A program made the position numbers and the translations under genes. The notes under the pieces are model-generated. The model was not told the origin of the DNA, searched no databases, and saw only the letters and a list, made by a program, of their open reading frames with translations. From positions 1,037,001 through 1,101,000 of the forward strand of contig NZ_CP150096.1 in the NCBI RefSeq assembly GCF_038396765.1: a stretch of DNA of 64,000 bases. Direction: 5' to 3'. Below are positions 38,215 to 47,540 of the stretch, in pieces. The first letter of the stretch is position 1. Each line of letters opens with the position of its first letter. The DNA is from Chitinophaga caseinilytica. Its GTDB lineage: Bacteria; Bacteroidota; Bacteroidia; Chitinophagales; Chitinophagaceae.

Positions 38215-39135
38215 ATGTCCCGTATTACGATATTAACCGTCCTTATTTTTTCTACATTTTCCGCATCCGCCCAGGTGCTTCCGCTGGAAGATTTTTCTCC
38301 TTACAACGAACAGTTCCGCCGGTTAAAAGTGGAATCCGTAATCGACTCGGCAGGATCCTCCGTTACGCGCACTTTCTACGACAAACTCGGCAGGATCATT
38401 AAAAAAGAGGAACATGGAGAATCTACTTCCATCCAACATTTCCATTACCAGCAGCGTGGGGATACCCTCTTCCGGATGCGTACATCAAACGGTTCAAAGC
38501 AACCCGAAGAAATTGTGCGCTACGTTTTCAACAAAGGGAAACGGCTTGTGGAATGGTATGAATTCTATATGGAGCAGCCCGACAAGCCGGATGGATTACC
38601 GAACTGGAGCGGCAGTGCGAGACGTTTTTTCTATGACGATAATGGCCGGCTGGCGACCCGTCTGGATTATAGCTGGATCGATGTGAAACTGAGCCGTATG
38701 CCAGACCTTCACCTGCATCCCGCTTTATGGGAACTGAAATATCTGTATCGATACACCTACGACGCGAAAGGAAAATTGAAAGCCCGTTGGGAACACTTAA
38801 ACAGGTATACGTATCATGAGCGTGACAGCGTCTGGTACGACCGCCAGAACCGGCCGGAGACGATCGTGCGGCGGATCGATCATTTGATTCTGGGGGAATG
38901 GGGCATCATGGATTACATCGCAAAATGGGAAATCAAGTATTGGGGAAATGAAAAAATGACGACCTATTCGCAACATCACCTCAACCCAACCGGACAATTT
39001 ATAGAGATCGATTATACGAAAGTCGTTAAGGAAGAATTGTCGGGCCCACACGGTCTGCCGTCCAGGAAAACGGAAGGATCTACAAAGAAAATTACATGGA
39101 CGAATCAATACCGGTACACCTTCTACCCTCGCTGA
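38215..39135 (+). CDS. Secreted protein with YD/RHS-like repeats, unknown function
   Basis: This 306-residue exported protein has a signal peptide (MSRITILTVLIFSTFSASA). Several strands resemble tyrosine-aspartate repeats (TFYDKLGRIIKKEEHG, RRFFYDDNGRLATRLDYS, YRYTYDAKGKLKARWEHLN, VWYDRQNRPETIVRR), spaced irregularly. These recur in Bacteroidota surface proteins and resemble short RHS-type repeats without a toxin domain. No enzyme motif is seen. A TATTTTTG -7 element lies at 38139-38146. Confidence 0.7.
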   Translation: MSRITILTVLIFSTFSASAQVLPLEDFSPYNEQFRRLKVESVIDSAGSSVTRTFYDKLGRIIKKEEHGESTSIQHFHYQQRGDTLFRMRTSNGSKQPEEIVRYVFNKGKRLVEWYEFYMEQPDKPDGLPNWSGSARRFFYDDNGRLATRLDYSWIDVKLSRMPDLHLHPALWELKYLYRYTYDAKGKLKARWEHLNRYTYHERDSVWYDRQNRPETIVRRIDHLILGEWGIMDYIAKWEIKYWGNEKMTTYSQHHLNPTGQFIEIDYTKVVKEELSGPHGLPSRKTEGSTKKITWTNQYRYTFYPR

Positions 39136-39199
39136 GATCCCCCCGCGGCAAACAGCTATATTGGCGATGAGAAGAAAATGATTATCAAGGAGTAATAAA

Positions 39200-39230
39200 A
39201 AAAGAGACCATCTTTCGATGATCTCTTTTT
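39200..39230. terminator. Terminator after tRNA-Phe
   Basis: AAAGAGACCATC pairs imperfectly with GATGATCTCTTT; A-runs and T-runs on both sides allow bidirectional action. It sits directly after the tRNA on the minus strand. Confidence 0.7.
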
Positions 39231-39232
39231 CG

Positions 39233-39305
39233 TGGTGTGAGCCGGGATCGAACCGGCGACACATGGATTTTCAGTCCATTGCTCTACCAACTGAGCTACC
39301 GCACC
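39233..39305 (-). tRNA. tRNA-Phe (GAA)
   Basis: The 73-nt cloverleaf is clear: acceptor GGTGCGG, D arm GCTC..GAGC, anticodon stem ATGGA/TCCAT with loop CTGAAAA (anticodon GAA), and T arm GCCGG-TTCGATC-CCGGC. The 3' CCA is not encoded. The acceptor 3' strand is TCACACC, which leaves a C5-A68 mismatch and a G7-U66 wobble. Confidence 0.95.
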
Positions 39306-39374
39306 AACTTTTTTTGTTACCCTTTGTCTGAAGGGGAATGCAAAAGTAGGACATTTCCTGAAAATTCCAAAGAA

Positions 39375-40142
39375 TTACTCGAAAATTTCTGCTTTCGTAT
39401 TGATCCCGTTCCACAACTTATTTCTCCACTCCAGCGCTTTCACAGCATAGGCGGCACTTTCCGACCATTTCTCCGGATCGTTCCCGCATAATTCTTCCAC
39501 CATTTTTTCCGCGAGTTTGCTATGATGATCGCCGTCTACTTCGATATGACGCTCGAGGTAATAAATGAAAATGTCGAATTTTCCGGGGAATTGTTCGTTC
39601 AGATCTTTCACTAATGCGTAGAACATATCAGGAATAAGATCTTCCCTTCCGAAAGTAAATACGGAGGCCATGATATGCGGCTTATCGGTAGCGATCACTT
39701 CAAAGGTAAACTCGAGGAATCCTTTTACGGATGGCGGAAAGCCCTCCAGCAAAGCGCTCAACGGTTGCCCGCCACGAATCCCCGCCAGGAGGTTATTGAT
39801 CCTTTTCGTATCGGCGCCCGCCTGCTCCATCGCCTGAATGTACAGTTCGAAATGGCTGCAATGCATGGTGCCGGTTGCGTCTACGTCACTTTCCTCGCCG
39901 GTCACGATTTCGTTGATAAGGAACCGCGTTTCGGGGGAGCCCACAGGCACCCAGGGCGTTGTTACGCAGGTGAGCGCCCGCTGCAATCCTTTCAGCAGGC
40001 TCATGAAATCCCACACGGCAAACACATGGTGCTCCATGAACCGGCGCACGTCTTCGATCGACTGTAACTGTCCATACAGCGGGTGTGTCACGATCTGCCC
40101 GCGAACGCCGGCGATCTCTTTCTTTACGTCATTAATTCCCAT
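39375..40142 (-). CDS. DUF3050 protein, heme-oxygenase-like fold
   Basis: This 255-residue protein matches DUF3050: HPLYGQLQSIEDVRRFMEHHVFAVWDFMSLLKGLQ at the start, ETRFLINEIVTGEESD in the middle and FDIFIYYLERHIEVDGDHHSKLAEKM near the end. The histidine and glutamate spacing (HHVFAVWDF, NEIVTGEE, YYLERHIEVDGDHH) resembles the heme-oxygenase-like diiron fold, so an oxidase role is possible but unproven. It overlaps the recQ 3' end by 11 bp and is co-transcribed with it. Confidence 0.85.
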   Translation of the reverse strand: MGINDVKKEIAGVRGQIVTHPLYGQLQSIEDVRRFMEHHVFAVWDFMSLLKGLQRALTCVTTPWVPVGSPETRFLINEIVTGEESDVDATGTMHCSHFELYIQAMEQAGADTKRINNLLAGIRGGQPLSALLEGFPPSVKGFLEFTFEVIATDKPHIMASVFTFGREDLIPDMFYALVKDLNEQFPGKFDIFIYYLERHIEVDGDHHSKLAEKMVEELCGNDPEKWSESAAYAVKALEWRNKLWNGINTKAEIFE

Positions 40143-42333
40143 AAACCACTAAAAACTTGATACGCATTAATTTCAACTGCTCGATCGAATAGTTGCCTTC
40201 TTCCAATTCTTCCTTCGCCAGCGCCAGGCTCGAGGTTTCGCAGCCTTTGAAGTATTCCAGGATCTCGTCTTGCGCGTAATCGTCCAGCTCTTCGTCGATG
40301 CAGTAGTCGAGGTTCAGCTTGGTACCGCTGGCCACGATGGTCTCCATTTCGTCGAGCAGTTCGGAATACGACAATTCCTTGTTGCGGGCGATAGTTTCGA
40401 GGGGCATTTTCTTGTCGATGTTCTGAATGATGAACACCTTCAGCCCGCTCTTGTTCACGACGGATTTCAGCACGAAGTCGTCCGGCTTCACGATATCGTT
40501 CTCTTCCACGAATTTGGCGATGACGTCGATGAACTGTTTGCCGTAGCGGATGGCCTTTCCCTTGCTCACGCCCTGGATCTTTTCCAGTTCCTGGGTGGTG
40601 GTGGGGAATTGGGTGGCCATATCTTCGAGCGATGTTTCGAGGAAGATGACGAACGGCGGCAGGTTCTTTTCGCGCGCAACCTTCTTGCGGAGGTCTTTGA
40701 GCATTTCGAACAGCACGGGGTCGGCAGTGGGCTGCGGTTCCGCGGCGGCGTTCTCTTCTTCTTCGGCCGCTTCTTCTTCGAACTGGTGGTTGAGGGCCAC
40801 GTGGATGAGGTACGGTTTTTTCATGAATTTCCGGCCTTTCTCGGTGATCTTCAAAAGCCCGTATTCTTCGATATCCTTTTCGATGAGCCCTTCCAGCATC
40901 ATCTGGCGGAGGAGCGAATTCCAGAAATGGGCGTCGAACTCCTTCCCTTCTCCGAACACGTCCAGCTTATCGTGCCGGAAAGTGGTGATCTGGGGGTTGG
41001 ATTTGCCGGTGATGATATTCACGACGTAATCGGTGCCGAATCGCTCTTCGAGGGAGGAAATGGCTTTGAGGGCGATCACGACGCGGTTCTTGACTTCGAT
41101 CTTTTCTTTCGGGTTGCGGCAGTTGTCGCATTTGCCGCAGTCTTCGGTGTCGTATTGTTCGCCGAAGTAATGCAGGATCACTTTGCGGCGGCAAACGGCG
41201 CTTTCGGCGTAAGCCACGGTTTCGTTGATGAGCTGTGCGCCCATTTCGCGCTCGGAAAGGGGCTTGTCGCGCATGAGGTGCTCCAGTTTCTGCACGTCCT
41301 GGTAGGAGTAGAAGCAGATACAGTTGCCTTCGAGGCCATCGCGGCCGGCGCGCCCGGTTTCCTGGTAATAGTTTTCCAGCGATTTGGGGATGTTGTAGTG
41401 GATAACGAAGCGGACGTCCGGCTTGTCGATCCCCATCCCGAAGGCGATGGTGGCCACGATCACTTCGCATTCCTCGAGGAGGAACATATCCTGCCGCTGC
41501 GCGCGGGTGGTGGCGTCGAGGCCGGCATGGTAGGCTACGGCTTTGATGCCGTTGGCCACGAGCATATCTGCGAGCTCTTCCGTGGTTTTACGGTTGAGGG
41601 TGTAGATGATGCCGGATTTGCCTTTATGCTGGTGAATGAATTTGACGATTTCCTTGATGGTCTGCTCCTTTTTGCGCTTCGGGCGGATCTCGTAATAGAG
41701 GTTCGGGCGGTTGAAGGAGGAGATGAAGATTTCGGGGGAACGGAGTTCCAGGTTTTTGACGATATCGCTCTGCACCTTGGGCGTAGCCGTGGCGGTGAGG
41801 GCGATGATGGGCAGGTTGGGACTGATCATTTCGATCATTTCCCGTAACCGCCGGTATTCCGGACGGAAATCGTGGCCCCATTCGGAGATACAGTGCGCCT
41901 CGTCTACAGCGATGAAGGAAATCTCCAGCTCGCGGAAGAAGTCGATATTTTCCTGTTTCGTGAGCGTTTCGGGCGCTACGTAAAGCATTTTTGTTTTGCC
42001 GGACTGCAGGTCTGTACGAACTTTCTTGATTTGCGCTTTCGTCAGGGTGGAGTTCAGGAAGTGGGCCACGTTGTCTTTGCTGCTGTAGGAACGGACCAGG
42101 TCTACCTGGTTTTTCATCAGCGCGATCAGCGGGCTTACTATGAGCGCAACTCCGGGGCTCATCAGGGCCGGCAGCTGGTAGCAAAGCGATTTGCCGCCGC
42201 CGGTTGGCATGATCACGAATGTATCTTTTCCGGAAAGTATGCTTTTAATAATTTTCTCCTGATTCCCTTTGAAAGAATCAAACCCAAAATGTTCGTGTAA
42301 TGCATCCAACAAACTTACCTTTGCAACAGCCAT
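40132..42333 (-). CDS. recQ: ATP-dependent DNA helicase RecQ
   Basis: This 733-residue RecQ helicase handles recombination intermediates and stalled forks. The Walker A is in FVIMPTGGGKSLCYQLPALM. The DEAH box is in FIAVDEAHCISEWGHDFRPEYRRL. The QxxGRAGRDG box is in ETGRAGRDG. A zinc subdomain has four cysteines (VCRRKVILHYFGEQ with CGKCDNC). A winged-helix region and an HRDC-like domain follow (FVIFLETSLEDMATQFP, GVSKGKAIRYGKQFIDVI), and a further C-terminal extension completes it. The ATG at 42333 is taken; a GTG precedes it. Confidence 0.97.
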   Translation of the reverse strand: MAVAKVSLLDALHEHFGFDSFKGNQEKIIKSILSGKDTFVIMPTGGGKSLCYQLPALMSPGVALIVSPLIALMKNQVDLVRSYSSKDNVAHFLNSTLTKAQIKKVRTDLQSGKTKMLYVAPETLTKQENIDFFRELEISFIAVDEAHCISEWGHDFRPEYRRLREMIEMISPNLPIIALTATATPKVQSDIVKNLELRSPEIFISSFNRPNLYYEIRPKRKKEQTIKEIVKFIHQHKGKSGIIYTLNRKTTEELADMLVANGIKAVAYHAGLDATTRAQRQDMFLLEECEVIVATIAFGMGIDKPDVRFVIHYNIPKSLENYYQETGRAGRDGLEGNCICFYSYQDVQKLEHLMRDKPLSEREMGAQLINETVAYAESAVCRRKVILHYFGEQYDTEDCGKCDNCRNPKEKIEVKNRVVIALKAISSLEERFGTDYVVNIITGKSNPQITTFRHDKLDVFGEGKEFDAHFWNSLLRQMMLEGLIEKDIEEYGLLKITEKGRKFMKKPYLIHVALNHQFEEEAAEEEENAAAEPQPTADPVLFEMLKDLRKKVAREKNLPPFVIFLETSLEDMATQFPTTTQELEKIQGVSKGKAIRYGKQFIDVIAKFVEENDIVKPDDFVLKSVVNKSGLKVFIIQNIDKKMPLETIARNKELSYSELLDEMETIVASGTKLNLDYCIDEELDDYAQDEILEYFKGCETSSLALAKEELEEGNYSIEQLKLMRIKFLVVYGN

Positions 42334-42491
42334 CACATTTGTTTTAGTTAGATCCGAGTAATTGCAGCGAAAAAACGCTGACTATAGATGAAATATTATT
42401 GATATATAATTTTGGGGGACACGAAATTACTTAAAAAACCCCGTTGTGTCAATATAATTTACAGGATCGTGGGGCTTGGGTAAAAAATTGA

Positions 42492-42499
42492 TAAATTTG
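42492..42499 (+). promoter_or_regulatory. -7 element upstream of kdsD
   Basis: TAAATTTG fits TAnnTTTG, 10 bp ahead of the kdsD ATG. The nearest upstream TTG (42476) is too close for the normal -33 position, so this is a weak call. Confidence 0.35.
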
Positions 42500-42509
42500 T
42501 GTTTGTCGC

Positions 42510-43484
42510 ATGAAACAGAAGACAACGGTTAATATTCGGGAAACAGGGATCAGGACGATCAGGCTGGAATCTTCGGCGATCGGGAGCCTGGAACAGTACA
42601 TCAATGCGGATTTCGAGCGTGTGGTGGAGCTGATGGCGGCCTGTACCGGGCGTGTGGTGATCACGGGCATCGGCAAAAGCGCCATTATTGCGCAGAAGAT
42701 CGTGGCCACGTTCAATTCCACGGGTACGCCGGCTTTGTTCATGCATGCGGCAGACGCCATCCATGGCGATCTGGGGATGATCACGCCAGACGATGTGGTG
42801 GTGGTCATTTCGAAAAGCGGGGAATCTCCCGAGATCAAGGTCCTCGTCCCCCTCGTCCGCAACCTCGGCAACGTGCTCGTGGCGATCGTGGGCAAGGCGG
42901 ATTCCTACCTCGCGCAATCGGCACATTTTGTGCTGAATACATATGTTTCGCAGGAGGCCTGCCCCAATAACCTGGCCCCCACTTCCAGCACAACGGCCCA
43001 AATGGTGATGGGCGACGCCCTCGCCGTTTGCCTCATCGAGATGAAAGGCTTCACCGCCGAAGATTTCGCCCGGTTCCACCCCGGCGGCACCCTCGGCAAA
43101 AAGCTCTACCTCAAGGTGGGCGACCTCAGCCGCCAGCACCAGGTGCCGAAGGTAAACCTCGGCAGCAGCCTCCGCGAAGTGATCGTGGAAATCTCCTCCA
43201 AAATGCTGGGCGTCACCGGCGTTGTGGATGAAAATAACCAGCTCAGGGGCATCATCACCGATGGCGACCTCAGGCGCATGCTCGAAAAAAACATGAACGC
43301 CGCCGGCGTTACCGCGGCAGACATCATGAGCACGCACCCGAAAACCATCGACGCCGATGAGCTCGCCGTCAATGCGCTGGACATGATGAGAACTTATGAT
43401 ATCACCCAATTGCTGGTCATGAAAGGTGATCAGTATCATGGAATTATACATTTACACGACTTAATCCGAGAAGGAATTATCTGA
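42510..43484 (+). CDS. kdsD: Arabinose-5-phosphate isomerase (KpsF/GutQ/KdsD family)
   Basis: The enzyme converts ribulose 5-phosphate to arabinose 5-phosphate, the first step toward Kdo of lipopolysaccharide. The 324 residues hold a SIS domain (GRVVITGIGKSAIIAQKIVATFNSTGTPALFMHAADAIHGDLGM, with SKSGESPEI) and two CBS domains (from about residue 205; ILGVT-like KMLGVTGVVDENNQLRGIITDGDLRRML and YDITQLLVMKGDQYHGIIHLHDL). The order SIS-CBS-CBS is standard. manC starts 3 bp after it, so the two are an operon. Confidence 0.95.
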   Translation: MKQKTTVNIRETGIRTIRLESSAIGSLEQYINADFERVVELMAACTGRVVITGIGKSAIIAQKIVATFNSTGTPALFMHAADAIHGDLGMITPDDVVVVISKSGESPEIKVLVPLVRNLGNVLVAIVGKADSYLAQSAHFVLNTYVSQEACPNNLAPTSSTTAQMVMGDALAVCLIEMKGFTAEDFARFHPGGTLGKKLYLKVGDLSRQHQVPKVNLGSSLREVIVEISSKMLGVTGVVDENNQLRGIITDGDLRRMLEKNMNAAGVTAADIMSTHPKTIDADELAVNALDMMRTYDITQLLVMKGDQYHGIIHLHDLIREGII

Positions 43485-43487
43485 GAG

Positions 43488-44579
43488 ATGACACCGTTGA
43501 ATAACCATTTTTATGTGGCCATTATGGCCGGCGGAATCGGAAGCCGCTTCTGGCCTTACAGCCGCACGGATTATCCTAAACAGTTCCTGGATATCCTCAA
43601 TACAGGCAAGACCCTCCTGCAGTGGACCTATGAACGGTTCACGCAGTTCATTCCGGAAGAAAACATTTACGTAGTAACTCACCATCACTACGCCGACACC
43701 GTGGCCAAGCAATTGCCCAACCTGCCGGTCGCAAACATCGTGAGCGAACCGTCGCGGAAAAATACCGCACCCTGTGTGGCATATATTTCCCACAAAATCC
43801 ACAAGAAAGACCCCAAGGCCAGCATGATCTGCGCCCCGGCAGACCATCTCATCATGGACGCCACGTCTTTCACCAGCACTTGCCTCAACGCCCTCCTGTT
43901 CGCCCAGAAAAACAATGCCCTGCTCACCCTCGGCATCAAACCCACCCGGCCAGACACCGGCTACGGGTACATCCAGTACGAAACGGAACAGGTGGCAGAC
44001 AATGTCTACAAGGTGAAAACCTTCACCGAAAAACCCAACCTGGAACTGGCCAAAACCTTCCTGAAAAGCGGCGACTTCCTCTGGAACGCCGGCATTTTCG
44101 TCTGGAACTCCAAATCCATCCTCCAGGCCCTGGCCGCTTACCTCCCCGAAATGGACGAGCTCTTCGTGCAATCGCACGGCGCGCTCAATACGGCAAAGGA
44201 AAAAGAAACCATCGAACGGATATACACCCAGTGCACCAACATTTCCATCGACTACGGTATCATGGAAAAAGCGGACAACGTGTACGTGATCCCCTCCAAC
44301 TTCGGCTGGAGCGACCTCGGCACCTGGGCCTCGGCTTACGAAAACCTGGAGAAGGATTACCTCGGCAACGCAGTGCAAGGCAAGAACGTAATGGTGATAG
44401 ACGCCACCAAATGCATGGTGAAAGCACCGAACGATAAGCTCGTGCTGCTGCAGGGGCTCGATGATATGATCGTGATCGACACCAACGATGTGCTGCTCAT
44501 CTGCAAAAAACAAAACGAACAGCAGATCAAGGAATACGTGGCCGAAGTGAAGCGTCACAAGGGCGACAAATTCATGTAA
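43488..44579 (+). CDS. manC: Mannose-1-phosphate guanylyltransferase
   Basis: The enzyme makes GDP-mannose from mannose 1-phosphate and GTP for envelope glycans. It has the nucleotide-binding signature MAGGIGSRFWPYSRTDYPKQFLDI, then PADHLIMD, GIKPTRPDTGYGYIQ and VKTFTEKPNLELAKTF, and later GIMEKADNVYVIPSNFGWSDLGTW. At 363 residues it is the short form, without the phosphomannose isomerase domain that makes many homologues bifunctional. It is co-transcribed with kdsD. Confidence 0.95.
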   Translation: MTPLNNHFYVAIMAGGIGSRFWPYSRTDYPKQFLDILNTGKTLLQWTYERFTQFIPEENIYVVTHHHYADTVAKQLPNLPVANIVSEPSRKNTAPCVAYISHKIHKKDPKASMICAPADHLIMDATSFTSTCLNALLFAQKNNALLTLGIKPTRPDTGYGYIQYETEQVADNVYKVKTFTEKPNLELAKTFLKSGDFLWNAGIFVWNSKSILQALAAYLPEMDELFVQSHGALNTAKEKETIERIYTQCTNISIDYGIMEKADNVYVIPSNFGWSDLGTWASAYENLEKDYLGNAVQGKNVMVIDATKCMVKAPNDKLVLLQGLDDMIVIDTNDVLLICKKQNEQQIKEYVAEVKRHKGDKFM

Positions 44580-44602
44580 AGGGATTTCACGTCAAGACAT
44601 AA

Positions 44603-44636
44603 AAAAAGCCGGAAGCGACTGCTCTTCCGGCTTTTG
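44603..44636. terminator. Bidirectional terminator between manC and carbonic anhydrase
   Basis: AAAAGCCGGAAG and CTTCCGGCTTTT flank an 8-base loop, with A and T runs outside. It serves the two convergent transcripts. Confidence 0.85.
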
Positions 44637-44647
44637 ACTTTTCAGGG

Positions 44648-45331
44648 TCAGGCGGTTTTTTCTACGACCTGCAGCGGTTTTCCGATCCGCTTCGTGTGTT
44701 CGTGAAAAGTAACTACACCTGTTTCGACATCATACATGGCTCCGATAATGCCTACTTCCCCGTTATCGATCATCTCTGCGAGAATGATGCTTTGCTCCAG
44801 AATGGCCTGCACCGAGCGGTCGGTGTGGATATTCGTAACGGCTTCCACGAATTCGTGGTTATTTGAATTTCTGTTTTCCGTGATGGTTTTCTCCTGGAAT
44901 ACGGCCGGGCGGATCTTGCCGAGCAGGCCGGTGAGGTTGCCCATTTCCACATGGTCGCACGCGCCTTTGATGGCACCGCAATGCGTATGGCCCAGCACCA
45001 CGATGAATTTGGAACCAGCTACCTTGCAGGCGTATTCGAGGCTGCCCAGCACGTTGTCAGACACAACGGCGCCGGCGAGGCGGATGCTGAAAACATCGCC
45101 CAGGCCCTGGTCGAAGATGAGCTCCGCGGAAGTGCGGGAGTCCATACAGCTGACGATCGCCGCAACCGGCCACTGTCCTTCTTTCGTATCGTTGACCATT
45201 CCGAGCAGGTTGCGGTTGATGCGCAGGTTGCTCACGAAACGGTCGTTCCCCTCTTTGAGGATTTCCAGCGCCATTTCGGGCGTAGTATTGCTTTGGGAGA
45301 GTTTATTGTGTGTTCTCATTTTCCGGATCAT
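44648..45331 (-). CDS. can: Beta-class carbonic anhydrase
   Basis: It interconverts CO2 and bicarbonate. The zinc ligands are in VSCMDSRTSAE (Cys, with the Asp-Arg dyad) and GHTHCGAIKGACDH (His and Cys). The 227-residue length fits the beta class. The start could be 45331 or 45319. It lies only 5 bp after the SulP transporter gene and is surely co-transcribed, so it probably supplies or consumes bicarbonate carried by that transporter. Confidence 0.95.
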   Translation of the reverse strand: MIRKMRTHNKLSQSNTTPEMALEILKEGNDRFVSNLRINRNLLGMVNDTKEGQWPVAAIVSCMDSRTSAELIFDQGLGDVFSIRLAGAVVSDNVLGSLEYACKVAGSKFIVVLGHTHCGAIKGACDHVEMGNLTGLLGKIRPAVFQEKTITENRNSNNHEFVEAVTNIHTDRSVQAILEQSIILAEMIDNGEVGIIGAMYDVETGVVTFHEHTKRIGKPLQVVEKTA

Positions 45332-45336
45332 TTTTT

Positions 45337-46983
45337 TTAGTTAACTGATAATTCTTTCAATAATTCCTTGTGGGTGCCTTGTGAGTGAGACACTACCACC
45401 TGTGGTTCTTTCTCTCCGTCCATGAAGAGATGGTCGGTATTATTCACCTTATATGCGTCTTTAAAACCGCGGAGCACAACCTTGATCTGCTTTTGCGGCG
45501 CCTTGATCTGCGCGAATTCACGGATGATGTCGAGCACGTCCTGGTCGATGTACAGCGTTTTGGCCGCGTCGATGATCACGGTGCTCTTGTCGGGCATTTT
45601 ATCCAGCGTGAGCAGGATGTTGGCTTTGTTGAGGAAGGAAACTTCCTGCGTGAGCTCGAGCACGAACATATCGCCGGTGCGGTATTTTTCCTTGCGGAAG
45701 AAATACGGGCTTTTCATGTTGCCCCAGAGGAGGAACAGCACGCTCACGCCCAGGCCGATGGCCACGCCCACGAGCAGGTCGGTCATCACGATCGTTACCA
45801 CGGTTACCACGAAGGGGATCCATTGGTATTTGCCCTTTGCGAACATCTGCTTGAAGATGGTGGGTTTGCACAGCTTGAAACCGGTTACCAGCAGCACGGC
45901 TGCGAGGGTCGACAGCGGGATCATGTTGAGCAGTGTGGGGATGAGGGCCGCACAAACGAGCAGCAGCAGGCCATGTGAGATGGTGGCGATCTTGGTGCGG
46001 CCGCCGGCGTTGATGTTGGCGGAGGAACGGACGATCACCGAAGTCACGGGCAGGCCGCCGATGAGGCCGCTGATCATGTTACCGAGGCCCTGGGCGCGCA
46101 GCTCGCGGTTGGGGTCTGAGTATCGTTTCAGCGGATCGAGCTTGTCTGTTGCCTCGAGGTTCAGCAAGGTCTCAATGGAAGCTACCACGGCGATGGTGAT
46201 CGCAACGGTGATAACATCGGCATTGAGGATCTTGCTGAAGTCGGGCAATGTGAACTGGCCGGCGAATTCGCTTGCGGAAGCGGCAACGGGGAGCGAAACC
46301 AGGTGGCTTTGCTCCAGGGCCAGCGTGGAGCCGGTGGCGATAAACAGGGCATTGAGGCCGATACCGGCGAGCACGGCCACAAGCGGAGCCGGGATGGCTT
46401 TCAGTTTGGGGATTTTCTGCCAGTACAGCAGGATCGCGATGGAAATCGCGGTGATGATCACTGCCCCCAACTGTATATGATTAATGGTGCTCAGGATGGA
46501 GGTGAAAGTATTCTCCCCATCGTGTTGGATGAAAGCAAGTTCCCCTTCTGCATGCTCATCGTACCCGAAAGCATGGGGGATCTGTTTTAAGACGATGATG
46601 ATACCGATAGCGGTGAGCATACCGGTAATAACGTTAGACGGAAAATAGTTGGCGATGACCCCCGCGCGGATGAGCCCGAGCAGGAACTGGATGGCGCCCG
46701 CCAGTACCACGGCGAGGAGGAACGCTTCGAAAGCGCCCAGTTTGCCGATGGCGGTGAGCACGATAGCGGTGAGGCCGGCGGCCGGGCCGCTGACGCTCAG
46801 ATTGGAGCCGGAAAAGAAACCTACGACGATGCCACCCACGATACCCGCGATGAGGCCGGAAAACAGGGGCGCGCCGGAAGCCAGGGCGATGCCGAGGCAA
46901 AGGGGCACCGCGATCAGGAATACCACCAGCCCCGCAGAGAGGTCGCCTTTCATATTGGACGTAGCAGGAATTTGCTTGCTCAT
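45337..46983 (-). CDS. SulP-family anion (bicarbonate-type) transporter
   Basis: This 548-residue SulP protein has about twelve membrane helices with the characteristic GLVVFLIAVPLCLGIALASGAPLFSGLIAGIVGGIVVG start and SVSGPAAGLTAIVL motif. It ends in a cytoplasmic STAS domain (about residues 440-520, TQEVSFLNKANILLTLDKMPDKSTVIIDAAKTLYIDQDVLDII). SulP carriers move sulfate, bicarbonate or other anions. The carbonic anhydrase gene 5 bp downstream favours bicarbonate, as with marine BicA-type pairs. Confidence 0.93.
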   Translation of the reverse strand: MSKQIPATSNMKGDLSAGLVVFLIAVPLCLGIALASGAPLFSGLIAGIVGGIVVGFFSGSNLSVSGPAAGLTAIVLTAIGKLGAFEAFLLAVVLAGAIQFLLGLIRAGVIANYFPSNVITGMLTAIGIIIVLKQIPHAFGYDEHAEGELAFIQHDGENTFTSILSTINHIQLGAVIITAISIAILLYWQKIPKLKAIPAPLVAVLAGIGLNALFIATGSTLALEQSHLVSLPVAASASEFAGQFTLPDFSKILNADVITVAITIAVVASIETLLNLEATDKLDPLKRYSDPNRELRAQGLGNMISGLIGGLPVTSVIVRSSANINAGGRTKIATISHGLLLLVCAALIPTLLNMIPLSTLAAVLLVTGFKLCKPTIFKQMFAKGKYQWIPFVVTVVTIVMTDLLVGVAIGLGVSVLFLLWGNMKSPYFFRKEKYRTGDMFVLELTQEVSFLNKANILLTLDKMPDKSTVIIDAAKTLYIDQDVLDIIREFAQIKAPQKQIKVVLRGFKDAYKVNNTDHLFMDGEKEPQVVVSHSQGTHKELLKELSVN

Positions 46984-47240
46984 GTAGCGTTGATTTTATA
47001 CGGAACAACGGCATCGCGCACACCGGCCGGGCTGCAGTCATTAAAGCCATGCCGGAATGTTGGTCGCCAGAACCGCGGGCCCGTTCCGATCACCACCGTA
47101 CATCTACCGCCCGCGGAGCAGCACATGAACGGAAACGTCGAACAGCCTCAGGATGGCTTTGCAATGCGTCTTCCGTGGAGAGAAAATAAAAAATGAAAAG
47201 TCAAATGCGCCATGCCCGGAACGGGTGGCGCGAACGGCAA

Positions 47241-47540
47241 TTAAGCAAGCACGTTCGGAGGAGGGGTCTGGATCTCCTGCACAGGACCGGCAGGAACGTC
47301 TTCCAATAAACGATAAGTGTAAGAAGTAAGGAACAATGCCGGGTCCATCGCGGTTTCATCATCACCATATTTATGGCAATTCAGATCGGCCAGCAGCTTC
47401 ACGCCGCCTTTAGACCCGCAGCTCCCTTCCACGTGTTCCTCTACAATCTGGTTATTAAACAATAGTTTCCCCACTTCCTTGATAGGAAGCACCTGAATGC
47501 ACATCAGGCTGATTAGGAAAACACTGATTAATTTTTTCAT
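47241..47540 (-). CDS. Small exported protein, unknown
   Basis: This 99-residue protein has a signal-like N-terminus (MKKLISVFLISLMCIQVLPI). The next stretch has two cysteines (GSCGSKGG, LNCHKYGDD) and a proline-rich tail. I do not recognise a family. It is encoded alone; the 257 bp to its right (46984-47240) hold no clear gene. Confidence 0.6.
   Translation of the reverse strand: MKKLISVFLISLMCIQVLPIKEVGKLLFNNQIVEEHVEGSCGSKGGVKLLADLNCHKYGDDETAMDPALFLTSYTYRLLEDVPAGPVQEIQTPPPNVLA

Noticed and set aside
40270..41847. 525-codon plus-strand frame across recQ
   Set aside because: It is antisense to recQ, with a composition typical of a reverse-frame shadow.
46972..47196. 74-codon plus-strand frame between the SulP gene and the small exported protein
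   Set aside because: It overlaps the SulP start region on the other strand and has no conserved motif.
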